Origin: Chloroflexota bacterium
GTDB lineage: Bacteria > Chloroflexota > Dormibacteria > CF-121
Direction of reading: 5' to 3'
DNA length: 32,190 bases
NCBI GenBank assembly: GCA_005889225.1
Contig: VBEW01000041.1
Span: 1 to 32,190 of the forward strand
Part shown: in pieces, positions 15,763-23,448 of the stretch
How positions within the stretch are numbered: the first letter of the stretch is position 1
Layout: every line of letters begins with the position of its first letter
Position numbers and translations under genes: made by a program
Notes under the pieces: generated by a model
Told to the model about the DNA's origin: nothing
The model's database searches: none
Seen by the model: the letters and a program-made list of their open reading frames with translations, nothing else

Positions 15763-16730
15763 GCCTGCGGGAACGGGCTGAGAGCGCGCGCGACTTCGCG
15801 GTCGTTCAGGGTCACGACGTGCGCCTCCCGGCTGGTTCGCCGGATCAGGCCGGACAGCACCTGTCCAGGGCCGATTTCAAGGAACTCGGCGCTGCCCCGA
15901 GTGATCATCTCGAGGACCGATGCCGTCCATTGAACTGGCTTGAGAATGTGATCGGCCAGCTCCTTGCGGATGTCGTCGGCGCTGGTCAAGATCTGGCCGG
16001 TGATGTTCGCCACCACCGGGACGCGCGGCTGGCGCAGCGGCAGGCGGGCCACGATCTCAGCGAACTGGGCGGCGGCCCGTGCCATTAACGGCGAGTGCGA
16101 GGCGATGCTGATCGGCAGCCGGACGACGCGAGCGGCGCCCCGGGCGCGAGCGAGCTCAGCCGCGCGATCCAGCGCCGCAGCCTCGCCCGAGAGCACGATT
16201 TGCCCGGGCGAGTTGGCATTCGCCACGGTTATGACGCCGCTGGCGGCGGCCTCAGCGACCACGGCCTCGACGGCCTCCCGCTCCAGGCCCAGTACGGCGA
16301 GCATTCCACCGGGGCGCTCATTCCCGTTCTCTTTCATCAAGCGGCCGCGCTCGCGGACCAGCACAAGCGCGCTGTCGAAGTCCATGACATCCGCGGCGAC
16401 CAGGGCGGTGAACTCGCCGAGGCTGTGCCCGGCGACGTAGCGGGGGGCGATCACCTGGCCCATCGCCTGCCAGCGTTCGCGCATCGCGTTCAGGCAGGCG
16501 ATGCTCACGGTCAGGATCGCGGGCTGGGCGTTGATGGTGTCGTTCAGCTCCTGCTCGGGGCCCTCGAAGCAGAGCCGGCTCAGCCCGAAGCCGAGGATGT
16601 CGTCGGCCCCCTTGAAGACCCGGCGGGCAGTCTCGGACACCTCGTACAAGGCCTTGCCCATGCCGACGTATTGCGACCCCTGGCCGGGGAAGACAAAGGC
16701 CATGGGCCGGGCACCGTATGGCGCGATCAT
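15759..16730 (-). CDS. fabD: Malonyl-CoA:ACP transacylase
   Basis: A 323-residue enzyme that loads malonate from CoA onto ACP for fatty-acid elongation. It has the N-terminal GQGSQ loop (residues 16-20), nucleophile Ser103 in GHSLGE, the substrate arginine in RERGRLM, and catalytic His212 in ASHSPLM. The frame is open to 16817, but that extension would run through the acpP stop region. The ATG at 16730 lies 13 bases after the acpP stop and gives the usual length, so it is preferred; a second ATG is at 16703. The operon order acpP-fabD-fabF is compact, with a four-base overlap with fabF. Ribosome-binding signal before the ATG is weak, suggesting dependence on upstream translation. Confidence 0.95.
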   Translation of the reverse strand: MIAPYGARPMAFVFPGQGSQYVGMGKALYEVSETARRVFKGADDILGFGLSRLCFEGPEQELNDTINAQPAILTVSIACLNAMRERWQAMGQVIAPRYVAGHSLGEFTALVAADVMDFDSALVLVRERGRLMKENGNERPGGMLAVLGLEREAVEAVVAEAAASGVITVANANSPGQIVLSGEAAALDRAAELARARGAARVVRLPISIASHSPLMARAAAQFAEIVARLPLRQPRVPVVANITGQILTSADDIRKELADHILKPVQWTASVLEMITRGSAEFLEIGPGQVLSGLIRRTSREAHVVTLNDREVARALSPFPQA

Positions 16731-16743
16731 TCCGGCTTGGGGA

Positions 16744-16989
16744 TCAGGCGACGGATACCTTCCCCTTGACGTAATTCCAGGCCTCGCCGACGGTGCGAAG
16801 CTTCTGGGCGTCTTCATCCGAGATCTCCATCCCGTATTCCTCCTCGAAGGCCATGATCAGCTCGACGAGGTCGAGGGAATCGGCCTGTAGGTCCTCGGTA
16901 AAAGAGGCTTCCGGGGTTACCTTCTCGACATCGACGCCAAGTTGCTCCGCGATGATGCTCCGGAACTTGTCGAAATTCGCTTCGGCCAT
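16744..16989 (-). CDS. acpP: Acyl carrier protein
   Basis: An 81-residue acidic helical carrier. The 4'-phosphopantetheine attachment site is Ser38 in the motif [18 protein letters not shown], which is diagnostic. It carries growing acyl chains between FabD, the FabF enzymes and the rest of the fatty-acid synthase. The ATG at 16989 is preferred over the longer open frame because it has a very strong ribosome-binding site (AGGAGGAGGG) and matches the family length of about 80. It is the first gene of the acpP-fabD-fabF operon. The 203 bases upstream separate it from the divergent FabH-like gene and should hold promoters for both. The minus strand has a palindromic TGTATACA near 17040-17047 that could be part of a -10 or an operator. 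Confidence 0.97.
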   Translation of the reverse strand: MAEANFDKFRSIIAEQLGVDVEKVTPEASFTEDLQADSLDLVELIMAFEEEYGMEISDEDAQKLRTVGEAWNYVKGKVSVA

Positions 16990-17181
16990 CCTACCCTCCT
17001 CCTGGTTGGAGTCCGGGCGCGGGGTCGCGCCCAAATTTGGTGTATACAATAGCGAACTGCAGCGTGCCGCAGCGAATACCGGGGCGAGCTCGTAAAGATC
17101 TATCCCAATTGGCCGCTATTGGTTACGGCCGGATTTGCTGACCTTAACCAACTTTGCGTAACCGCGCCGAATACCTCGACT

Positions 17182-17187
17182 TAGAAT
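17182..17187 (+). promoter_or_regulatory. -10 element (TAGAAT) of a probable leaderless FabH-like operon transcript
   Basis: TAGAAT ends five bases before the GTG at 17193, so the transcript should begin at the start codon itself. No ribosome-binding site is present. No clear -35 is found at 16-18 bases. Confidence 0.5.
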
Positions 17188-17192
17188 GAGGC

Positions 17193-18131
17193 GTGACTTC
17201 TGTCCCTATGCCGTCTGTCGTTCAAGCGCGCCGCGCCTTAGCCCTCAGCGCCATCGCCGGATTGGGCGTCAACCGCCCCCCCGCCAGCGCCCCATCGGCC
17301 AAACGGCTGACCGGCCCCGACATCACCGGGGTCTCGTATCGTGTACGGGCTGAGAACGGGCTGACGACGCCCTCGCTGGCCGCAGGCGCGGCTCGTGCGG
17401 CGCTTCGGGCGGCGGGGATCGACGCTTCGGATCTCGAGATGGTCATCGTCGGAACCACGACCCCGGATGTGCTGTGGCCCACGACCGCCTGCCTTGTTCA
17501 GACTGACCTGCAGCTGCCGATGGTTGCCAGCTTCGATCTCTATGCCGCGGAGACCAGCCTGCTCGCCGCGCTCGACGTGGCGACCCGCTACGTGGCGGCC
17601 GGCGCAGCGGCCGTCTTATTGATCGGCGCGGAGTCCGACAACCAGCTGGTGGACCTGCCCGGGCAGGGCAGCGCGATGCGTGGCCGCGCCGCGTCCGCCG
17701 CGGTGTTGACGCAGGCGGGCGGGGAAGGCGGCGTGCTCGCCACCATGACCGGGGGCTCGGCCCGATCAGACGCCAACGGTGACCTGGCGGACCGGACTTT
17801 GCTCCGGGGACTGACGGACGGTGTCGGCGAATGCTTGGGGAAAGCGAACCTGACGCTGCCCGACATCGACCTCGTGATCGCCGAGCAATCGGCACCCGAG
17901 ATCATGCAGGCCTGGTGCAAGACCAGTGGCGTCTCCTCCAGCCGGCTTGTCCTCAACCCTGCTCGCTACGGGTCGCTGCTTGCGGCGGCCCCGCTGATGG
18001 CCTTGCACGATACGGTCGTGGAGGGCCGGCTGCATAACGGGATGACTGCGCTGCTCCTCGGTTGTGGCAGCGGGCCGTCCTGGGCCGTCACCTGTGTCCG
18101 CTGGGGCGGTGGGGGGATTGCCGAATGGTGA
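17193..18131 (+). CDS. FabH-like (KAS III fold) protein lacking the catalytic triad
   Basis: A 312-residue thiolase-fold protein whose layout follows 3-oxoacyl-ACP synthase III: MVIVGTTTPDVLWPTTA, then the nucleophile region, then LNPARYGSLLAAAPLMAL and a C-terminal LLLGCGSGPSWA. The three FabH catalytic residues all appear changed. The Cys position in FDLYAAETSLL is Glu120, the His position in the HQAN-equivalent AEQSA is Glu231, and the Asn position in RYGS is Ser261. The FGDGAGA loop is replaced by MRGRAASA. Condensing activity is therefore unlikely; a structural, decarboxylating or regulatory role is possible. The GTG start has a -10 box five bases upstream, and the stop overlaps the next FabF gene by seven bases (ATGGTGA), implying coupled expression and perhaps a heteromeric complex. 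Confidence 0.8.
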   Translation: MTSVPMPSVVQARRALALSAIAGLGVNRPPASAPSAKRLTGPDITGVSYRVRAENGLTTPSLAAGAARAALRAAGIDASDLEMVIVGTTTPDVLWPTTACLVQTDLQLPMVASFDLYAAETSLLAALDVATRYVAAGAAAVLLIGAESDNQLVDLPGQGSAMRGRAASAAVLTQAGGEGGVLATMTGGSARSDANGDLADRTLLRGLTDGVGECLGKANLTLPDIDLVIAEQSAPEIMQAWCKTSGVSSSRLVLNPARYGSLLAAAPLMALHDTVVEGRLHNGMTALLLGCGSGPSWAVTCVRWGGGGIAEW

Positions 18132-19372
18132 ATGGTACCCGGGTGGTCGTCACTGGTACCGGCGCCATCACCTCGCTCGGACACACCACGCGTGAGACCT
18201 GGGAATCCGTGAAGGCTGGCCGGTCGGGGATTCGCCGGGTGCAGGCTTTCGATCCATCCGCGACGCCCAGCCAGGTGGCCAGCGAAGTGGTTGACTTCAA
18301 GCCCGAGACGCGTCTCGATCGCAAGGAAGCGCGCCGCATGTCGCGGTTCGTGCAATTCGCGATGGTGGCCACCAAGGAGGCGCTCCAGGAGTCCGGGCTT
18401 CACATCACAGAGGCGAATCGCGACCAGGTGGGGGTGCTGGTGGGCAGTGCGATCGGAGGCTTGGAGCAGATCGAGGAGGCGCACACCATCCTCAAAGAGC
18501 GAGGCCCATCCCGGGTGAGCCCGTTTACCGTGCCGATGATGATCGCCGACATGGGCGCCGGCCAGATCTCGATCTCGCTCGGGGCGCGTGGACCGAATTA
18601 CTGCACCGTATCTGCATGCGCGTCGGGCGCGCACGCGATCGGCGAGGCTTTCGAGATCATCCGGCGTGGTGACGCGACGGCGATGATCGCCGGCGGCAGT
18701 GAAGCCTGCGTCACGCCGCTCGCGCTGGCGGCGTTTTGTGCGGTCCGGGCGGTCTCGACCCGCGACATCGAGCCGAGCCGCGCCAGCCGCCCGTTCGACC
18801 TGGAACGCGACGGCTTCGTGATGGGGGAGGGCGCCGGCATCCTGGTGCTCGAAGAGCTGGAATCGGCGGTCAAGCGCGGAGCGCCAATTCTCGCCGAAGT
18901 GGTGGGCTACGCCGCGACCGCCGACGCCAGCCATATCACGGCGCCAGACCCGGTGGGTGCCGGTGCCGCCCAGGCCATGAAGCGGACCCTGGAAAAAGCG
19001 CGGGTCGCGCCGGCGGAGGTCAGCTACATCAACGCTCACGGCACCGCGACCCAGCTGGGCGACGTGGCCGAGACGCTCGCCGTCAAAGATATCTTCGGGG
19101 AGGCCGCCTACCGGATCCCGATCAGCTCGACGAAGTCGATGCTCGGCCATTTGCTCGGGGCAGCGGGCTCGGTGGAGGCCGTGATCTCGGTCAAGGCGGT
19201 CGAGGAAGGGGTGGCGCCGCCCACCATCAACCTGGAGCACCCGGACCCGCAATGCGACCTCGACTACGTGCCGGAAGGTGCCCGCGAGCTTGACATCAGA
19301 TTGGCGCTGTCCAACTCGTTCGGCTTCGGCGGCCATAACGCCTCGTTGCTGTTCAAGCAATTTCGAGGCTAA
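18125..19372 (+). CDS. fabF: 3-oxoacyl-ACP synthase II (FabF), copy 3, coupled to the FabH-like gene
   Basis: A 415-residue KAS II with all catalytic residues: Cys165 in VSACASGAH, His305 in NAHGTATQ, Lys337 in SSTKSM and His342 in LGHLLGAAG, and the gate loop SNSFGFGG. The open frame extends upstream to 18062, but the ATG at 18125 (or GTG 18128, giving a four-base overlap) puts VVVTGTGAI in the usual position and overlaps the stop of the FabH-like gene. The C-terminal stretch TINLEHPDP.CDLDYVP is almost the same as in copy 1, so these two seem closer to each other than to copy 2 (by eye). A TTG-starting Mg2+-sensor gene follows after three bases. Confidence 0.95.
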   Translation: MVNGTRVVVTGTGAITSLGHTTRETWESVKAGRSGIRRVQAFDPSATPSQVASEVVDFKPETRLDRKEARRMSRFVQFAMVATKEALQESGLHITEANRDQVGVLVGSAIGGLEQIEEAHTILKERGPSRVSPFTVPMMIADMGAGQISISLGARGPNYCTVSACASGAHAIGEAFEIIRRGDATAMIAGGSEACVTPLALAAFCAVRAVSTRDIEPSRASRPFDLERDGFVMGEGAGILVLEELESAVKRGAPILAEVVGYAATADASHITAPDPVGAGAAQAMKRTLEKARVAPAEVSYINAHGTATQLGDVAETLAVKDIFGEAAYRIPISSTKSMLGHLLGAAGSVEAVISVKAVEEGVAPPTINLEHPDPQCDLDYVPEGARELDIRLALSNSFGFGGHNASLLFKQFRG

Positions 19373-19375
19373 CGT

Positions 19376-20629
19376 TTGATCTTTCTCAGCGACTTCCTCA
19401 ACGCTGAGGTGGTCGACGTTCGGCAGCATCGGGTTGGCCGGGTTCGAGACTTGGTGGTCGTGATGACCGAGCCCTTCCCTCGCGTCACCGGGGTCATCCT
19501 GAAGAACAACCGAAAGGTGCGGTCGCTCGATTGGTCGGTGGTCAGAAGCTGGGATAACAAGGAGCTCAGCCTGAAAGTCGATGAATCGAGCGTCCAGTCG
19601 CACGCACGGGCCGACAGCGAGCTCTGGCTATCCCGGCAAATCCTGGACAAGCAGATCGTTGATATGGACGGCCGGCGGGTGGTGCGCGTTAACGACCTGC
19701 AACTCTCGCAGGTCGATGGGTCGATGCTGCTGGTTGGCGTGGACATTGGCGGGCGCGGTCTGGCCCGCCGCATCGGGCTCGAGGGGATCGGGCGGCGGCT
19801 GGCGTCGATGATTGGCATCGACTGGCCGCAAAAGCTCATCTCCTGGGAGGCGGTCGACCCGGTCAAGAGCGACGTGAGCTCGGTCAAGCTGCGGATCGCG
19901 CATACCAAGCTCGCGAAGTTGCATCCGGCGGACATCGCGGATATCGTCAACGAGCTGAGCCCGGAGGACCGGAATGCGGTGTTCGCGGCCCTGGACGACG
20001 AGAAGGCCGCCGATACGCTGGAAGAGATCGATGAACCGCAGACGCAGGCCTCAATCCTCGAGCGGCTCGACGTCGAGCGCGCATCGGACATCCTGGAAGC
20101 GATGGCGCCCGATGAAGTTGCCGACCTGCTGGCGGACATGCCGCGCGAGCGGGCCCAGCTCTTGCTGCAGAAGATGGAAGAAGACGAGGCGGAGGATGTC
20201 GAGGAACTGCTCGCCTATCGCGAGGACACCGCCGGTGGCCTGATGACGACCGAATACGTCGCCGTGCTGCACACGCTGATGGCCGCCCAGGCGATCGATC
20301 GTTTGCGTCAGCTGGAACCGAATGCGGAGTCGGTCTATTACGTCTACGTCGTGGACGAAGAAGAGCACCTGCTTGGCGTGCTCTCCCTGCGCGATCTGAT
20401 CGTGGCGAAGCCGGATACGAAGATCCGCGACTTCATGATCAAGAACGTCATCTCAGTCGGCGTCGATGCCGGTCCACGCGAGGTGGCCGAGGTGACCTCC
20501 AAGTACAACCTCCTGGCGGTGCCGGTGGTGGATCAGCACAACCGGATCCAGGGGATTGTCACGGTCGATGACGTGATGGAGCGGGTGATGCCGGGACGGG
20601 CGGGCGGTCGCCGCCGCCGGATCTTCTAA
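19376..20629 (+). CDS. Soluble MgtE-type protein: PRC-barrel-like, MgtE_N and CBS domains
   Basis: A 417-residue cytosolic protein without membrane helices. Residues 1-160 look like PRC-barrel-type repeats (DVRQHRVGRVRDLVVV and DMDGRRVVRVNDLQL). Residues about 175-280 are an MgtE_N superhelix (LAKLHPADIADIVNELSPED and the signature AGGLMTTEYVAV). Residues 285-405 form a CBS pair (GVLSLRDLIV and GIVTVDDVMERV). In the MgtE channel these cytosolic parts sense Mg2+ and gate the pore; here the pore is absent. The TTG start is supported by GAGGCT seven bases upstream; it lies three bases after the FabF stop. A variant NRAMP permease begins seven bases downstream, the obvious partner. Function as a regulatory subunit is inferred. 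Confidence 0.88.
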   Translation: MIFLSDFLNAEVVDVRQHRVGRVRDLVVVMTEPFPRVTGVILKNNRKVRSLDWSVVRSWDNKELSLKVDESSVQSHARADSELWLSRQILDKQIVDMDGRRVVRVNDLQLSQVDGSMLLVGVDIGGRGLARRIGLEGIGRRLASMIGIDWPQKLISWEAVDPVKSDVSSVKLRIAHTKLAKLHPADIADIVNELSPEDRNAVFAALDDEKAADTLEEIDEPQTQASILERLDVERASDILEAMAPDEVADLLADMPRERAQLLLQKMEEDEAEDVEELLAYREDTAGGLMTTEYVAVLHTLMAAQAIDRLRQLEPNAESVYYVYVVDEEEHLLGVLSLRDLIVAKPDTKIRDFMIKNVISVGVDAGPREVAEVTSKYNLLAVPVVDQHNRIQGIVTVDDVMERVMPGRAGGRRRRIF

Positions 20630-20635
20630 GGGGCG

Positions 20636-21940
20636 GTGGTGCGGCCGAAGGCCCTGGATCGGCCGCTCGGCCTGCTGCGAAGCCGGCGGGCCCGGTTATT
20701 CGTATTGCTCTCGGTGGTCGGCCCCGGGATCATCACCGGCACCGTCGACAATGACGCCACCGGCATCACCGGCTACGCGCTGGCCGGTTCGCAGTTTGGC
20801 TACGACCTTCTCTGGCTGCTGATTGTGACGGCGATCTGCCTTGCCGTGATCCAGGAGATGGTCGCGCGCATGGGGACGATCACCGGCAAGGGGCTGTCCG
20901 ACTTGATCCGTGAACGCTTCGGCGTGGCGCCGACGGTGTGGGTGATGATCCTGCTCTTCATCGCGAACGCCGCGACCACCGTGGCAGAGTTCGCAGGCAT
21001 CGCCGGAGCGTCACAGCTCCTATTCGGTGAGTTCGCTCGCTACATCGCCATTCCGATCTCCGCGTTCTTCGTCTGGTTTCTGGTCCTGCGCGGCTCCTTT
21101 CGCGTCGTCGAACGGATCCTCCTCACGCTCGCCCTTGTCTTCATCAGCTACATCGTGTCGGCATTCCTGGCTCATCCGAAGTGGGGTGACGTGATTCATC
21201 ACGCGGTCGTCCCGACGTTTCACGCCACCGCGCCGTTCCTGCTGATCTTCATCACCATCATCGGCACCACGATCACCCCCTGGATGGCGTTCTTCCAGCA
21301 GTCGAACGTGGCCGATAAGGGCTTGAATCCGAAGGATCTGTGGTTCGAGCGCATCGATACCTACACGGGGATTCTCGCGCTGAACGTGATCGCCTTCTTC
21401 ATCATCGTTGCGACCGGCGCGACCATCTTCGTGCACCATATCCAGGTCGACCCTTCGGACCCGTCGGCTTTCGCCAAAATCGCCCTGGGTCTCAGGCCGC
21501 TCGCCGGGCAGTTCGCTGAGCAACTGTTCGCCATCGGGCTTCTCACCGCTTCCCTGATGGGGGCATCCGTGCTTCCGCTGTCAACGACATACGCGATTAC
21601 CGAGGCATTCGGATTCGAGCGTGGGATCGACAAATCGTTCGGGGAAGCGCCGGCTTTTCTGACGATCTATACGACGATGATCGTGCTCGGCGCCGGCATC
21701 GCCTTGTTCCCCGATGCCCCGCTTGCCCTGATCACCAACCTTCCCAACATCGTCAACGGGATGCTGCTGCCGCTCCTCTTGCCGATCCTGGTCGTGCTGG
21801 CCAGTGATAAACGGATCATGGGTCGCTACGCCAACACTCGGCTGTTCAACGTCGCCAGCGGGGCGGTCTTTACCTTCCTGACCCTGGTGACGCTCGCCTT
21901 CCTGGCCTCGGTTTTCTTCCCCGGCCTATTTCGCGGTTAG
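20636..21940 (+). CDS. NRAMP-family transporter with non-canonical metal site (possible Mg2+ transporter)
   Basis: A 434-residue protein with about eleven membrane helices of the SLC11/NRAMP fold, recognised by GPGIITGTVDNDATGI in helix 1, IQEMVARMG in helix 2, and SVLPLSTTYAITEAFG in the helix 8 region. The canonical metal-binding motifs differ: helix 1 has DNDA (38-41) instead of DPGN, and helix 6 reads ITPW (Thr214-Pro-Trp) where Mn/Fe transporters have MPH. Loss of that methionine is a feature of NRAMP-related magnesium transporters. With an MgtE-type sensor gene directly upstream, Mg2+ is a reasonable substrate guess (inference). The start is one of two adjacent GTG codons; the second (20639) has better spacing from AAGGGG. 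The 3' end overlaps the macrodomain gene tail to tail by 15 bases. Confidence 0.88.
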   Translation: MVRPKALDRPLGLLRSRRARLFVLLSVVGPGIITGTVDNDATGITGYALAGSQFGYDLLWLLIVTAICLAVIQEMVARMGTITGKGLSDLIRERFGVAPTVWVMILLFIANAATTVAEFAGIAGASQLLFGEFARYIAIPISAFFVWFLVLRGSFRVVERILLTLALVFISYIVSAFLAHPKWGDVIHHAVVPTFHATAPFLLIFITIIGTTITPWMAFFQQSNVADKGLNPKDLWFERIDTYTGILALNVIAFFIIVATGATIFVHHIQVDPSDPSAFAKIALGLRPLAGQFAEQLFAIGLLTASLMGASVLPLSTTYAITEAFGFERGIDKSFGEAPAFLTIYTTMIVLGAGIALFPDAPLALITNLPNIVNGMLLPLLLPILVVLASDKRIMGRYANTRLFNVASGAVFTFLTLVTLAFLASVFFPGLFRG

Positions 21941-22459
21941 CTGGCGCTCAGCCTCCGCCCGAAACGCCGACACGGCATCGTCCCCGAAGAGAATGAATCG
22001 CACGTCGCGCATCGACCTGGCGGTTGGTGCCAGCGCGACGACCTCCTCCAGCATGATCCGGGCGCAGTCTTCCATGGGGAAACGCGCAATGCCGGTGCCG
22101 ATTGCCGGAAAGGCGATGGAGCGGAGGCCGCGCTCCTCCGCGATGGCGAGGCTTCGGCGGGTCGACCGGCGCAGGCTCTCGGCAGTGGTGCGGCCGCCCA
22201 GCCTCATGCTGGCCGCGTGGATCACGTGACGGGCTTTGAGCCTGCCGCCGCCCGTGATCGCCGCGTCACCGACCTCGATCGGGCCGATGGTCCGGCACTC
22301 GGCCTGGATCGCCGGGCCGCCCGCCCGGGCGATGGCGCCGGCCACTCCACCTCCCAGCTCGAGGTCGTTGTTCGCGGCGTTGACGATGGCATCGACATCC
22401 TGGATGGTGAGATCGCCCTGCTGGACCTCAACGGTCAGGCCGTCGACGCGCCAGCTCAT
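21926..22459 (-). CDS. Macrodomain protein (ADP-ribose binding/hydrolysis)
   Basis: A 177-residue single macrodomain. It has the ADP-ribose pocket IVNAANND (Asn27-Asn30), the glycine loop ELGGGVAGAIARAGG, the motif ARHVIHAAS and the diphosphate-binding GTGIARFP. Members remove ADP-ribose from proteins or nucleic acids, deacetylate O-acetyl-ADP-ribose, or only bind. The GGGV(A/D)xAI loop places it near the Af1521/MacroD side, but the exact activity is open. Its ATG overlaps the stop of the PfkB kinase gene (ATGA), and its 3' end overlaps the NRAMP gene on the other strand. A divergent NUDIX hydrolase of the ADP-ribose pyrophosphatase type lies 2 kb away, making ADP-ribose turnover a plausible shared theme. 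Confidence 0.93.
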   Translation of the reverse strand: MSWRVDGLTVEVQQGDLTIQDVDAIVNAANNDLELGGGVAGAIARAGGPAIQAECRTIGPIEVGDAAITGGGRLKARHVIHAASMRLGGRTTAESLRRSTRRSLAIAEERGLRSIAFPAIGTGIARFPMEDCARIMLEEVVALAPTARSMRDVRFILFGDDAVSAFRAEAERQLTAK

Positions 22460-23385
22460 GCGGTCGGCTGGACCTGCCAGGCCATCGCCGCCATTCGCGC
22501 CTCGACATCGGCCCGAGTAATGGGCAGCAAACCATGGACGCTGAAATGCTGGATGGTGAATGAGGCCATCACCATGGCGTAGCCAAGCGCCAAACGCACG
22601 GTCTCCTCGTTTTCCACCTGCTGCTCCGCGAGGCAGCCCAGGAAGCCGGCGGCCACTGCGTCGCCCGCCCCGGTGGGATCGGTCGGCGGATCCACCGGTA
22701 ACGCCGGCAGATGGATGTCCTCGCCGTGGCGATAGAGCGTGGCGCCCTTCGGCCCCTCCTTGATGACGAGGCCCCGCAGGCGGAAACGGTGTCGCAACTG
22801 CACCGACGCCGCCTCGATGCTGTCGACCTTCGCGAGGGCCATCGCCTCGGACGCGTTCAGGAAGAGGTAATCGAGGCGCTGCAGGACGGGCTCGAGGGCC
22901 TCCGGTTGCTCCCGAATATAGAGCTTCATCGTGTCGCCGGCGACCAGCCAGGGATGCTCCAGTTGCTCGAGGACGCGCAGCTGGTGACGCGGTTCCATGC
23001 TTCCCAGGAACACGATCGGAATCCGGCGCTGGTCGGGGGTCAGGGTTGGCGTGAATCCCCGATAGGCCCCCTGGTCGGATCGCTCGTTCCGCGTGGTCCC
23101 GGTCTCGTAGTCGTGTTCGGCAAACCAGCGATAGGTGGGTAAATCCGACGCGACCACGCTGCGGAGATCGGTTCGTGTGCCACGCTGGGCTTCCTGGAAC
23201 GCGGGCATGAAGTCGGGGCCGGCTGTGGCGACGATAGAGACCGGGGCAAACAGGCGAGCCGCCAGGCTGAAGTAGGTTGCTGATCCGCCAAGGCCGTCGG
23301 TGTTGACGCCCATCGGCGTGCGGACATCGTCACGGGTGATGGTGCCGGCGACGAGCAGGCGCCACGGCTGCTGGGATGGCGTCAC
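22456..23385 (-). CDS. PfkB-family carbohydrate/nucleoside kinase
   Basis: A 309-residue ribokinase-like kinase transferring phosphate from ATP to a sugar or nucleoside. It shows the N-terminal substrate loop GLGGSATYFSLAARLF, the oxyanion/catalytic motif DPTGAGDAVAAGFLG near residues 238-252 with the conserved catalytic Asp, and FLNASEAMAL before it. The substrate cannot be read from sequence. The neighbouring macrodomain and NUDIX genes hint at ribose or adenosine salvage, but this is inference. The start is a GTG (23385) with weak ribosome-binding signal. The stop overlaps the macrodomain start by four bases. Confidence 0.93.
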   Translation of the reverse strand: MTPSQQPWRLLVAGTITRDDVRTPMGVNTDGLGGSATYFSLAARLFAPVSIVATAGPDFMPAFQEAQRGTRTDLRSVVASDLPTYRWFAEHDYETGTTRNERSDQGAYRGFTPTLTPDQRRIPIVFLGSMEPRHQLRVLEQLEHPWLVAGDTMKLYIREQPEALEPVLQRLDYLFLNASEAMALAKVDSIEAASVQLRHRFRLRGLVIKEGPKGATLYRHGEDIHLPALPVDPPTDPTGAGDAVAAGFLGCLAEQQVENEETVRLALGYAMVMASFTIQHFSVHGLLPITRADVEARMAAMAWQVQPTA

Positions 23386-23448
23386 GAAGTCCCAATTCTC
23401 TCGAATTTCACTTCGCCTCGTGCGGGAGATCAGGACGGGGTCGAGTGG

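Noticed and set aside
16990-17049. N-terminal extension of acyl carrier protein
   Set aside because: It reads through the strong ribosome-binding site of the real ATG and would be too long for the family.
17966-19603. 545-codon minus-strand open frame
   Set aside because: It lies antisense to FabF copy 3 and its neighbours, its protein is Arg/Asp/His-rich with no domain, and the plus-strand gene has full catalytic motifs. It is a high-GC shadow.
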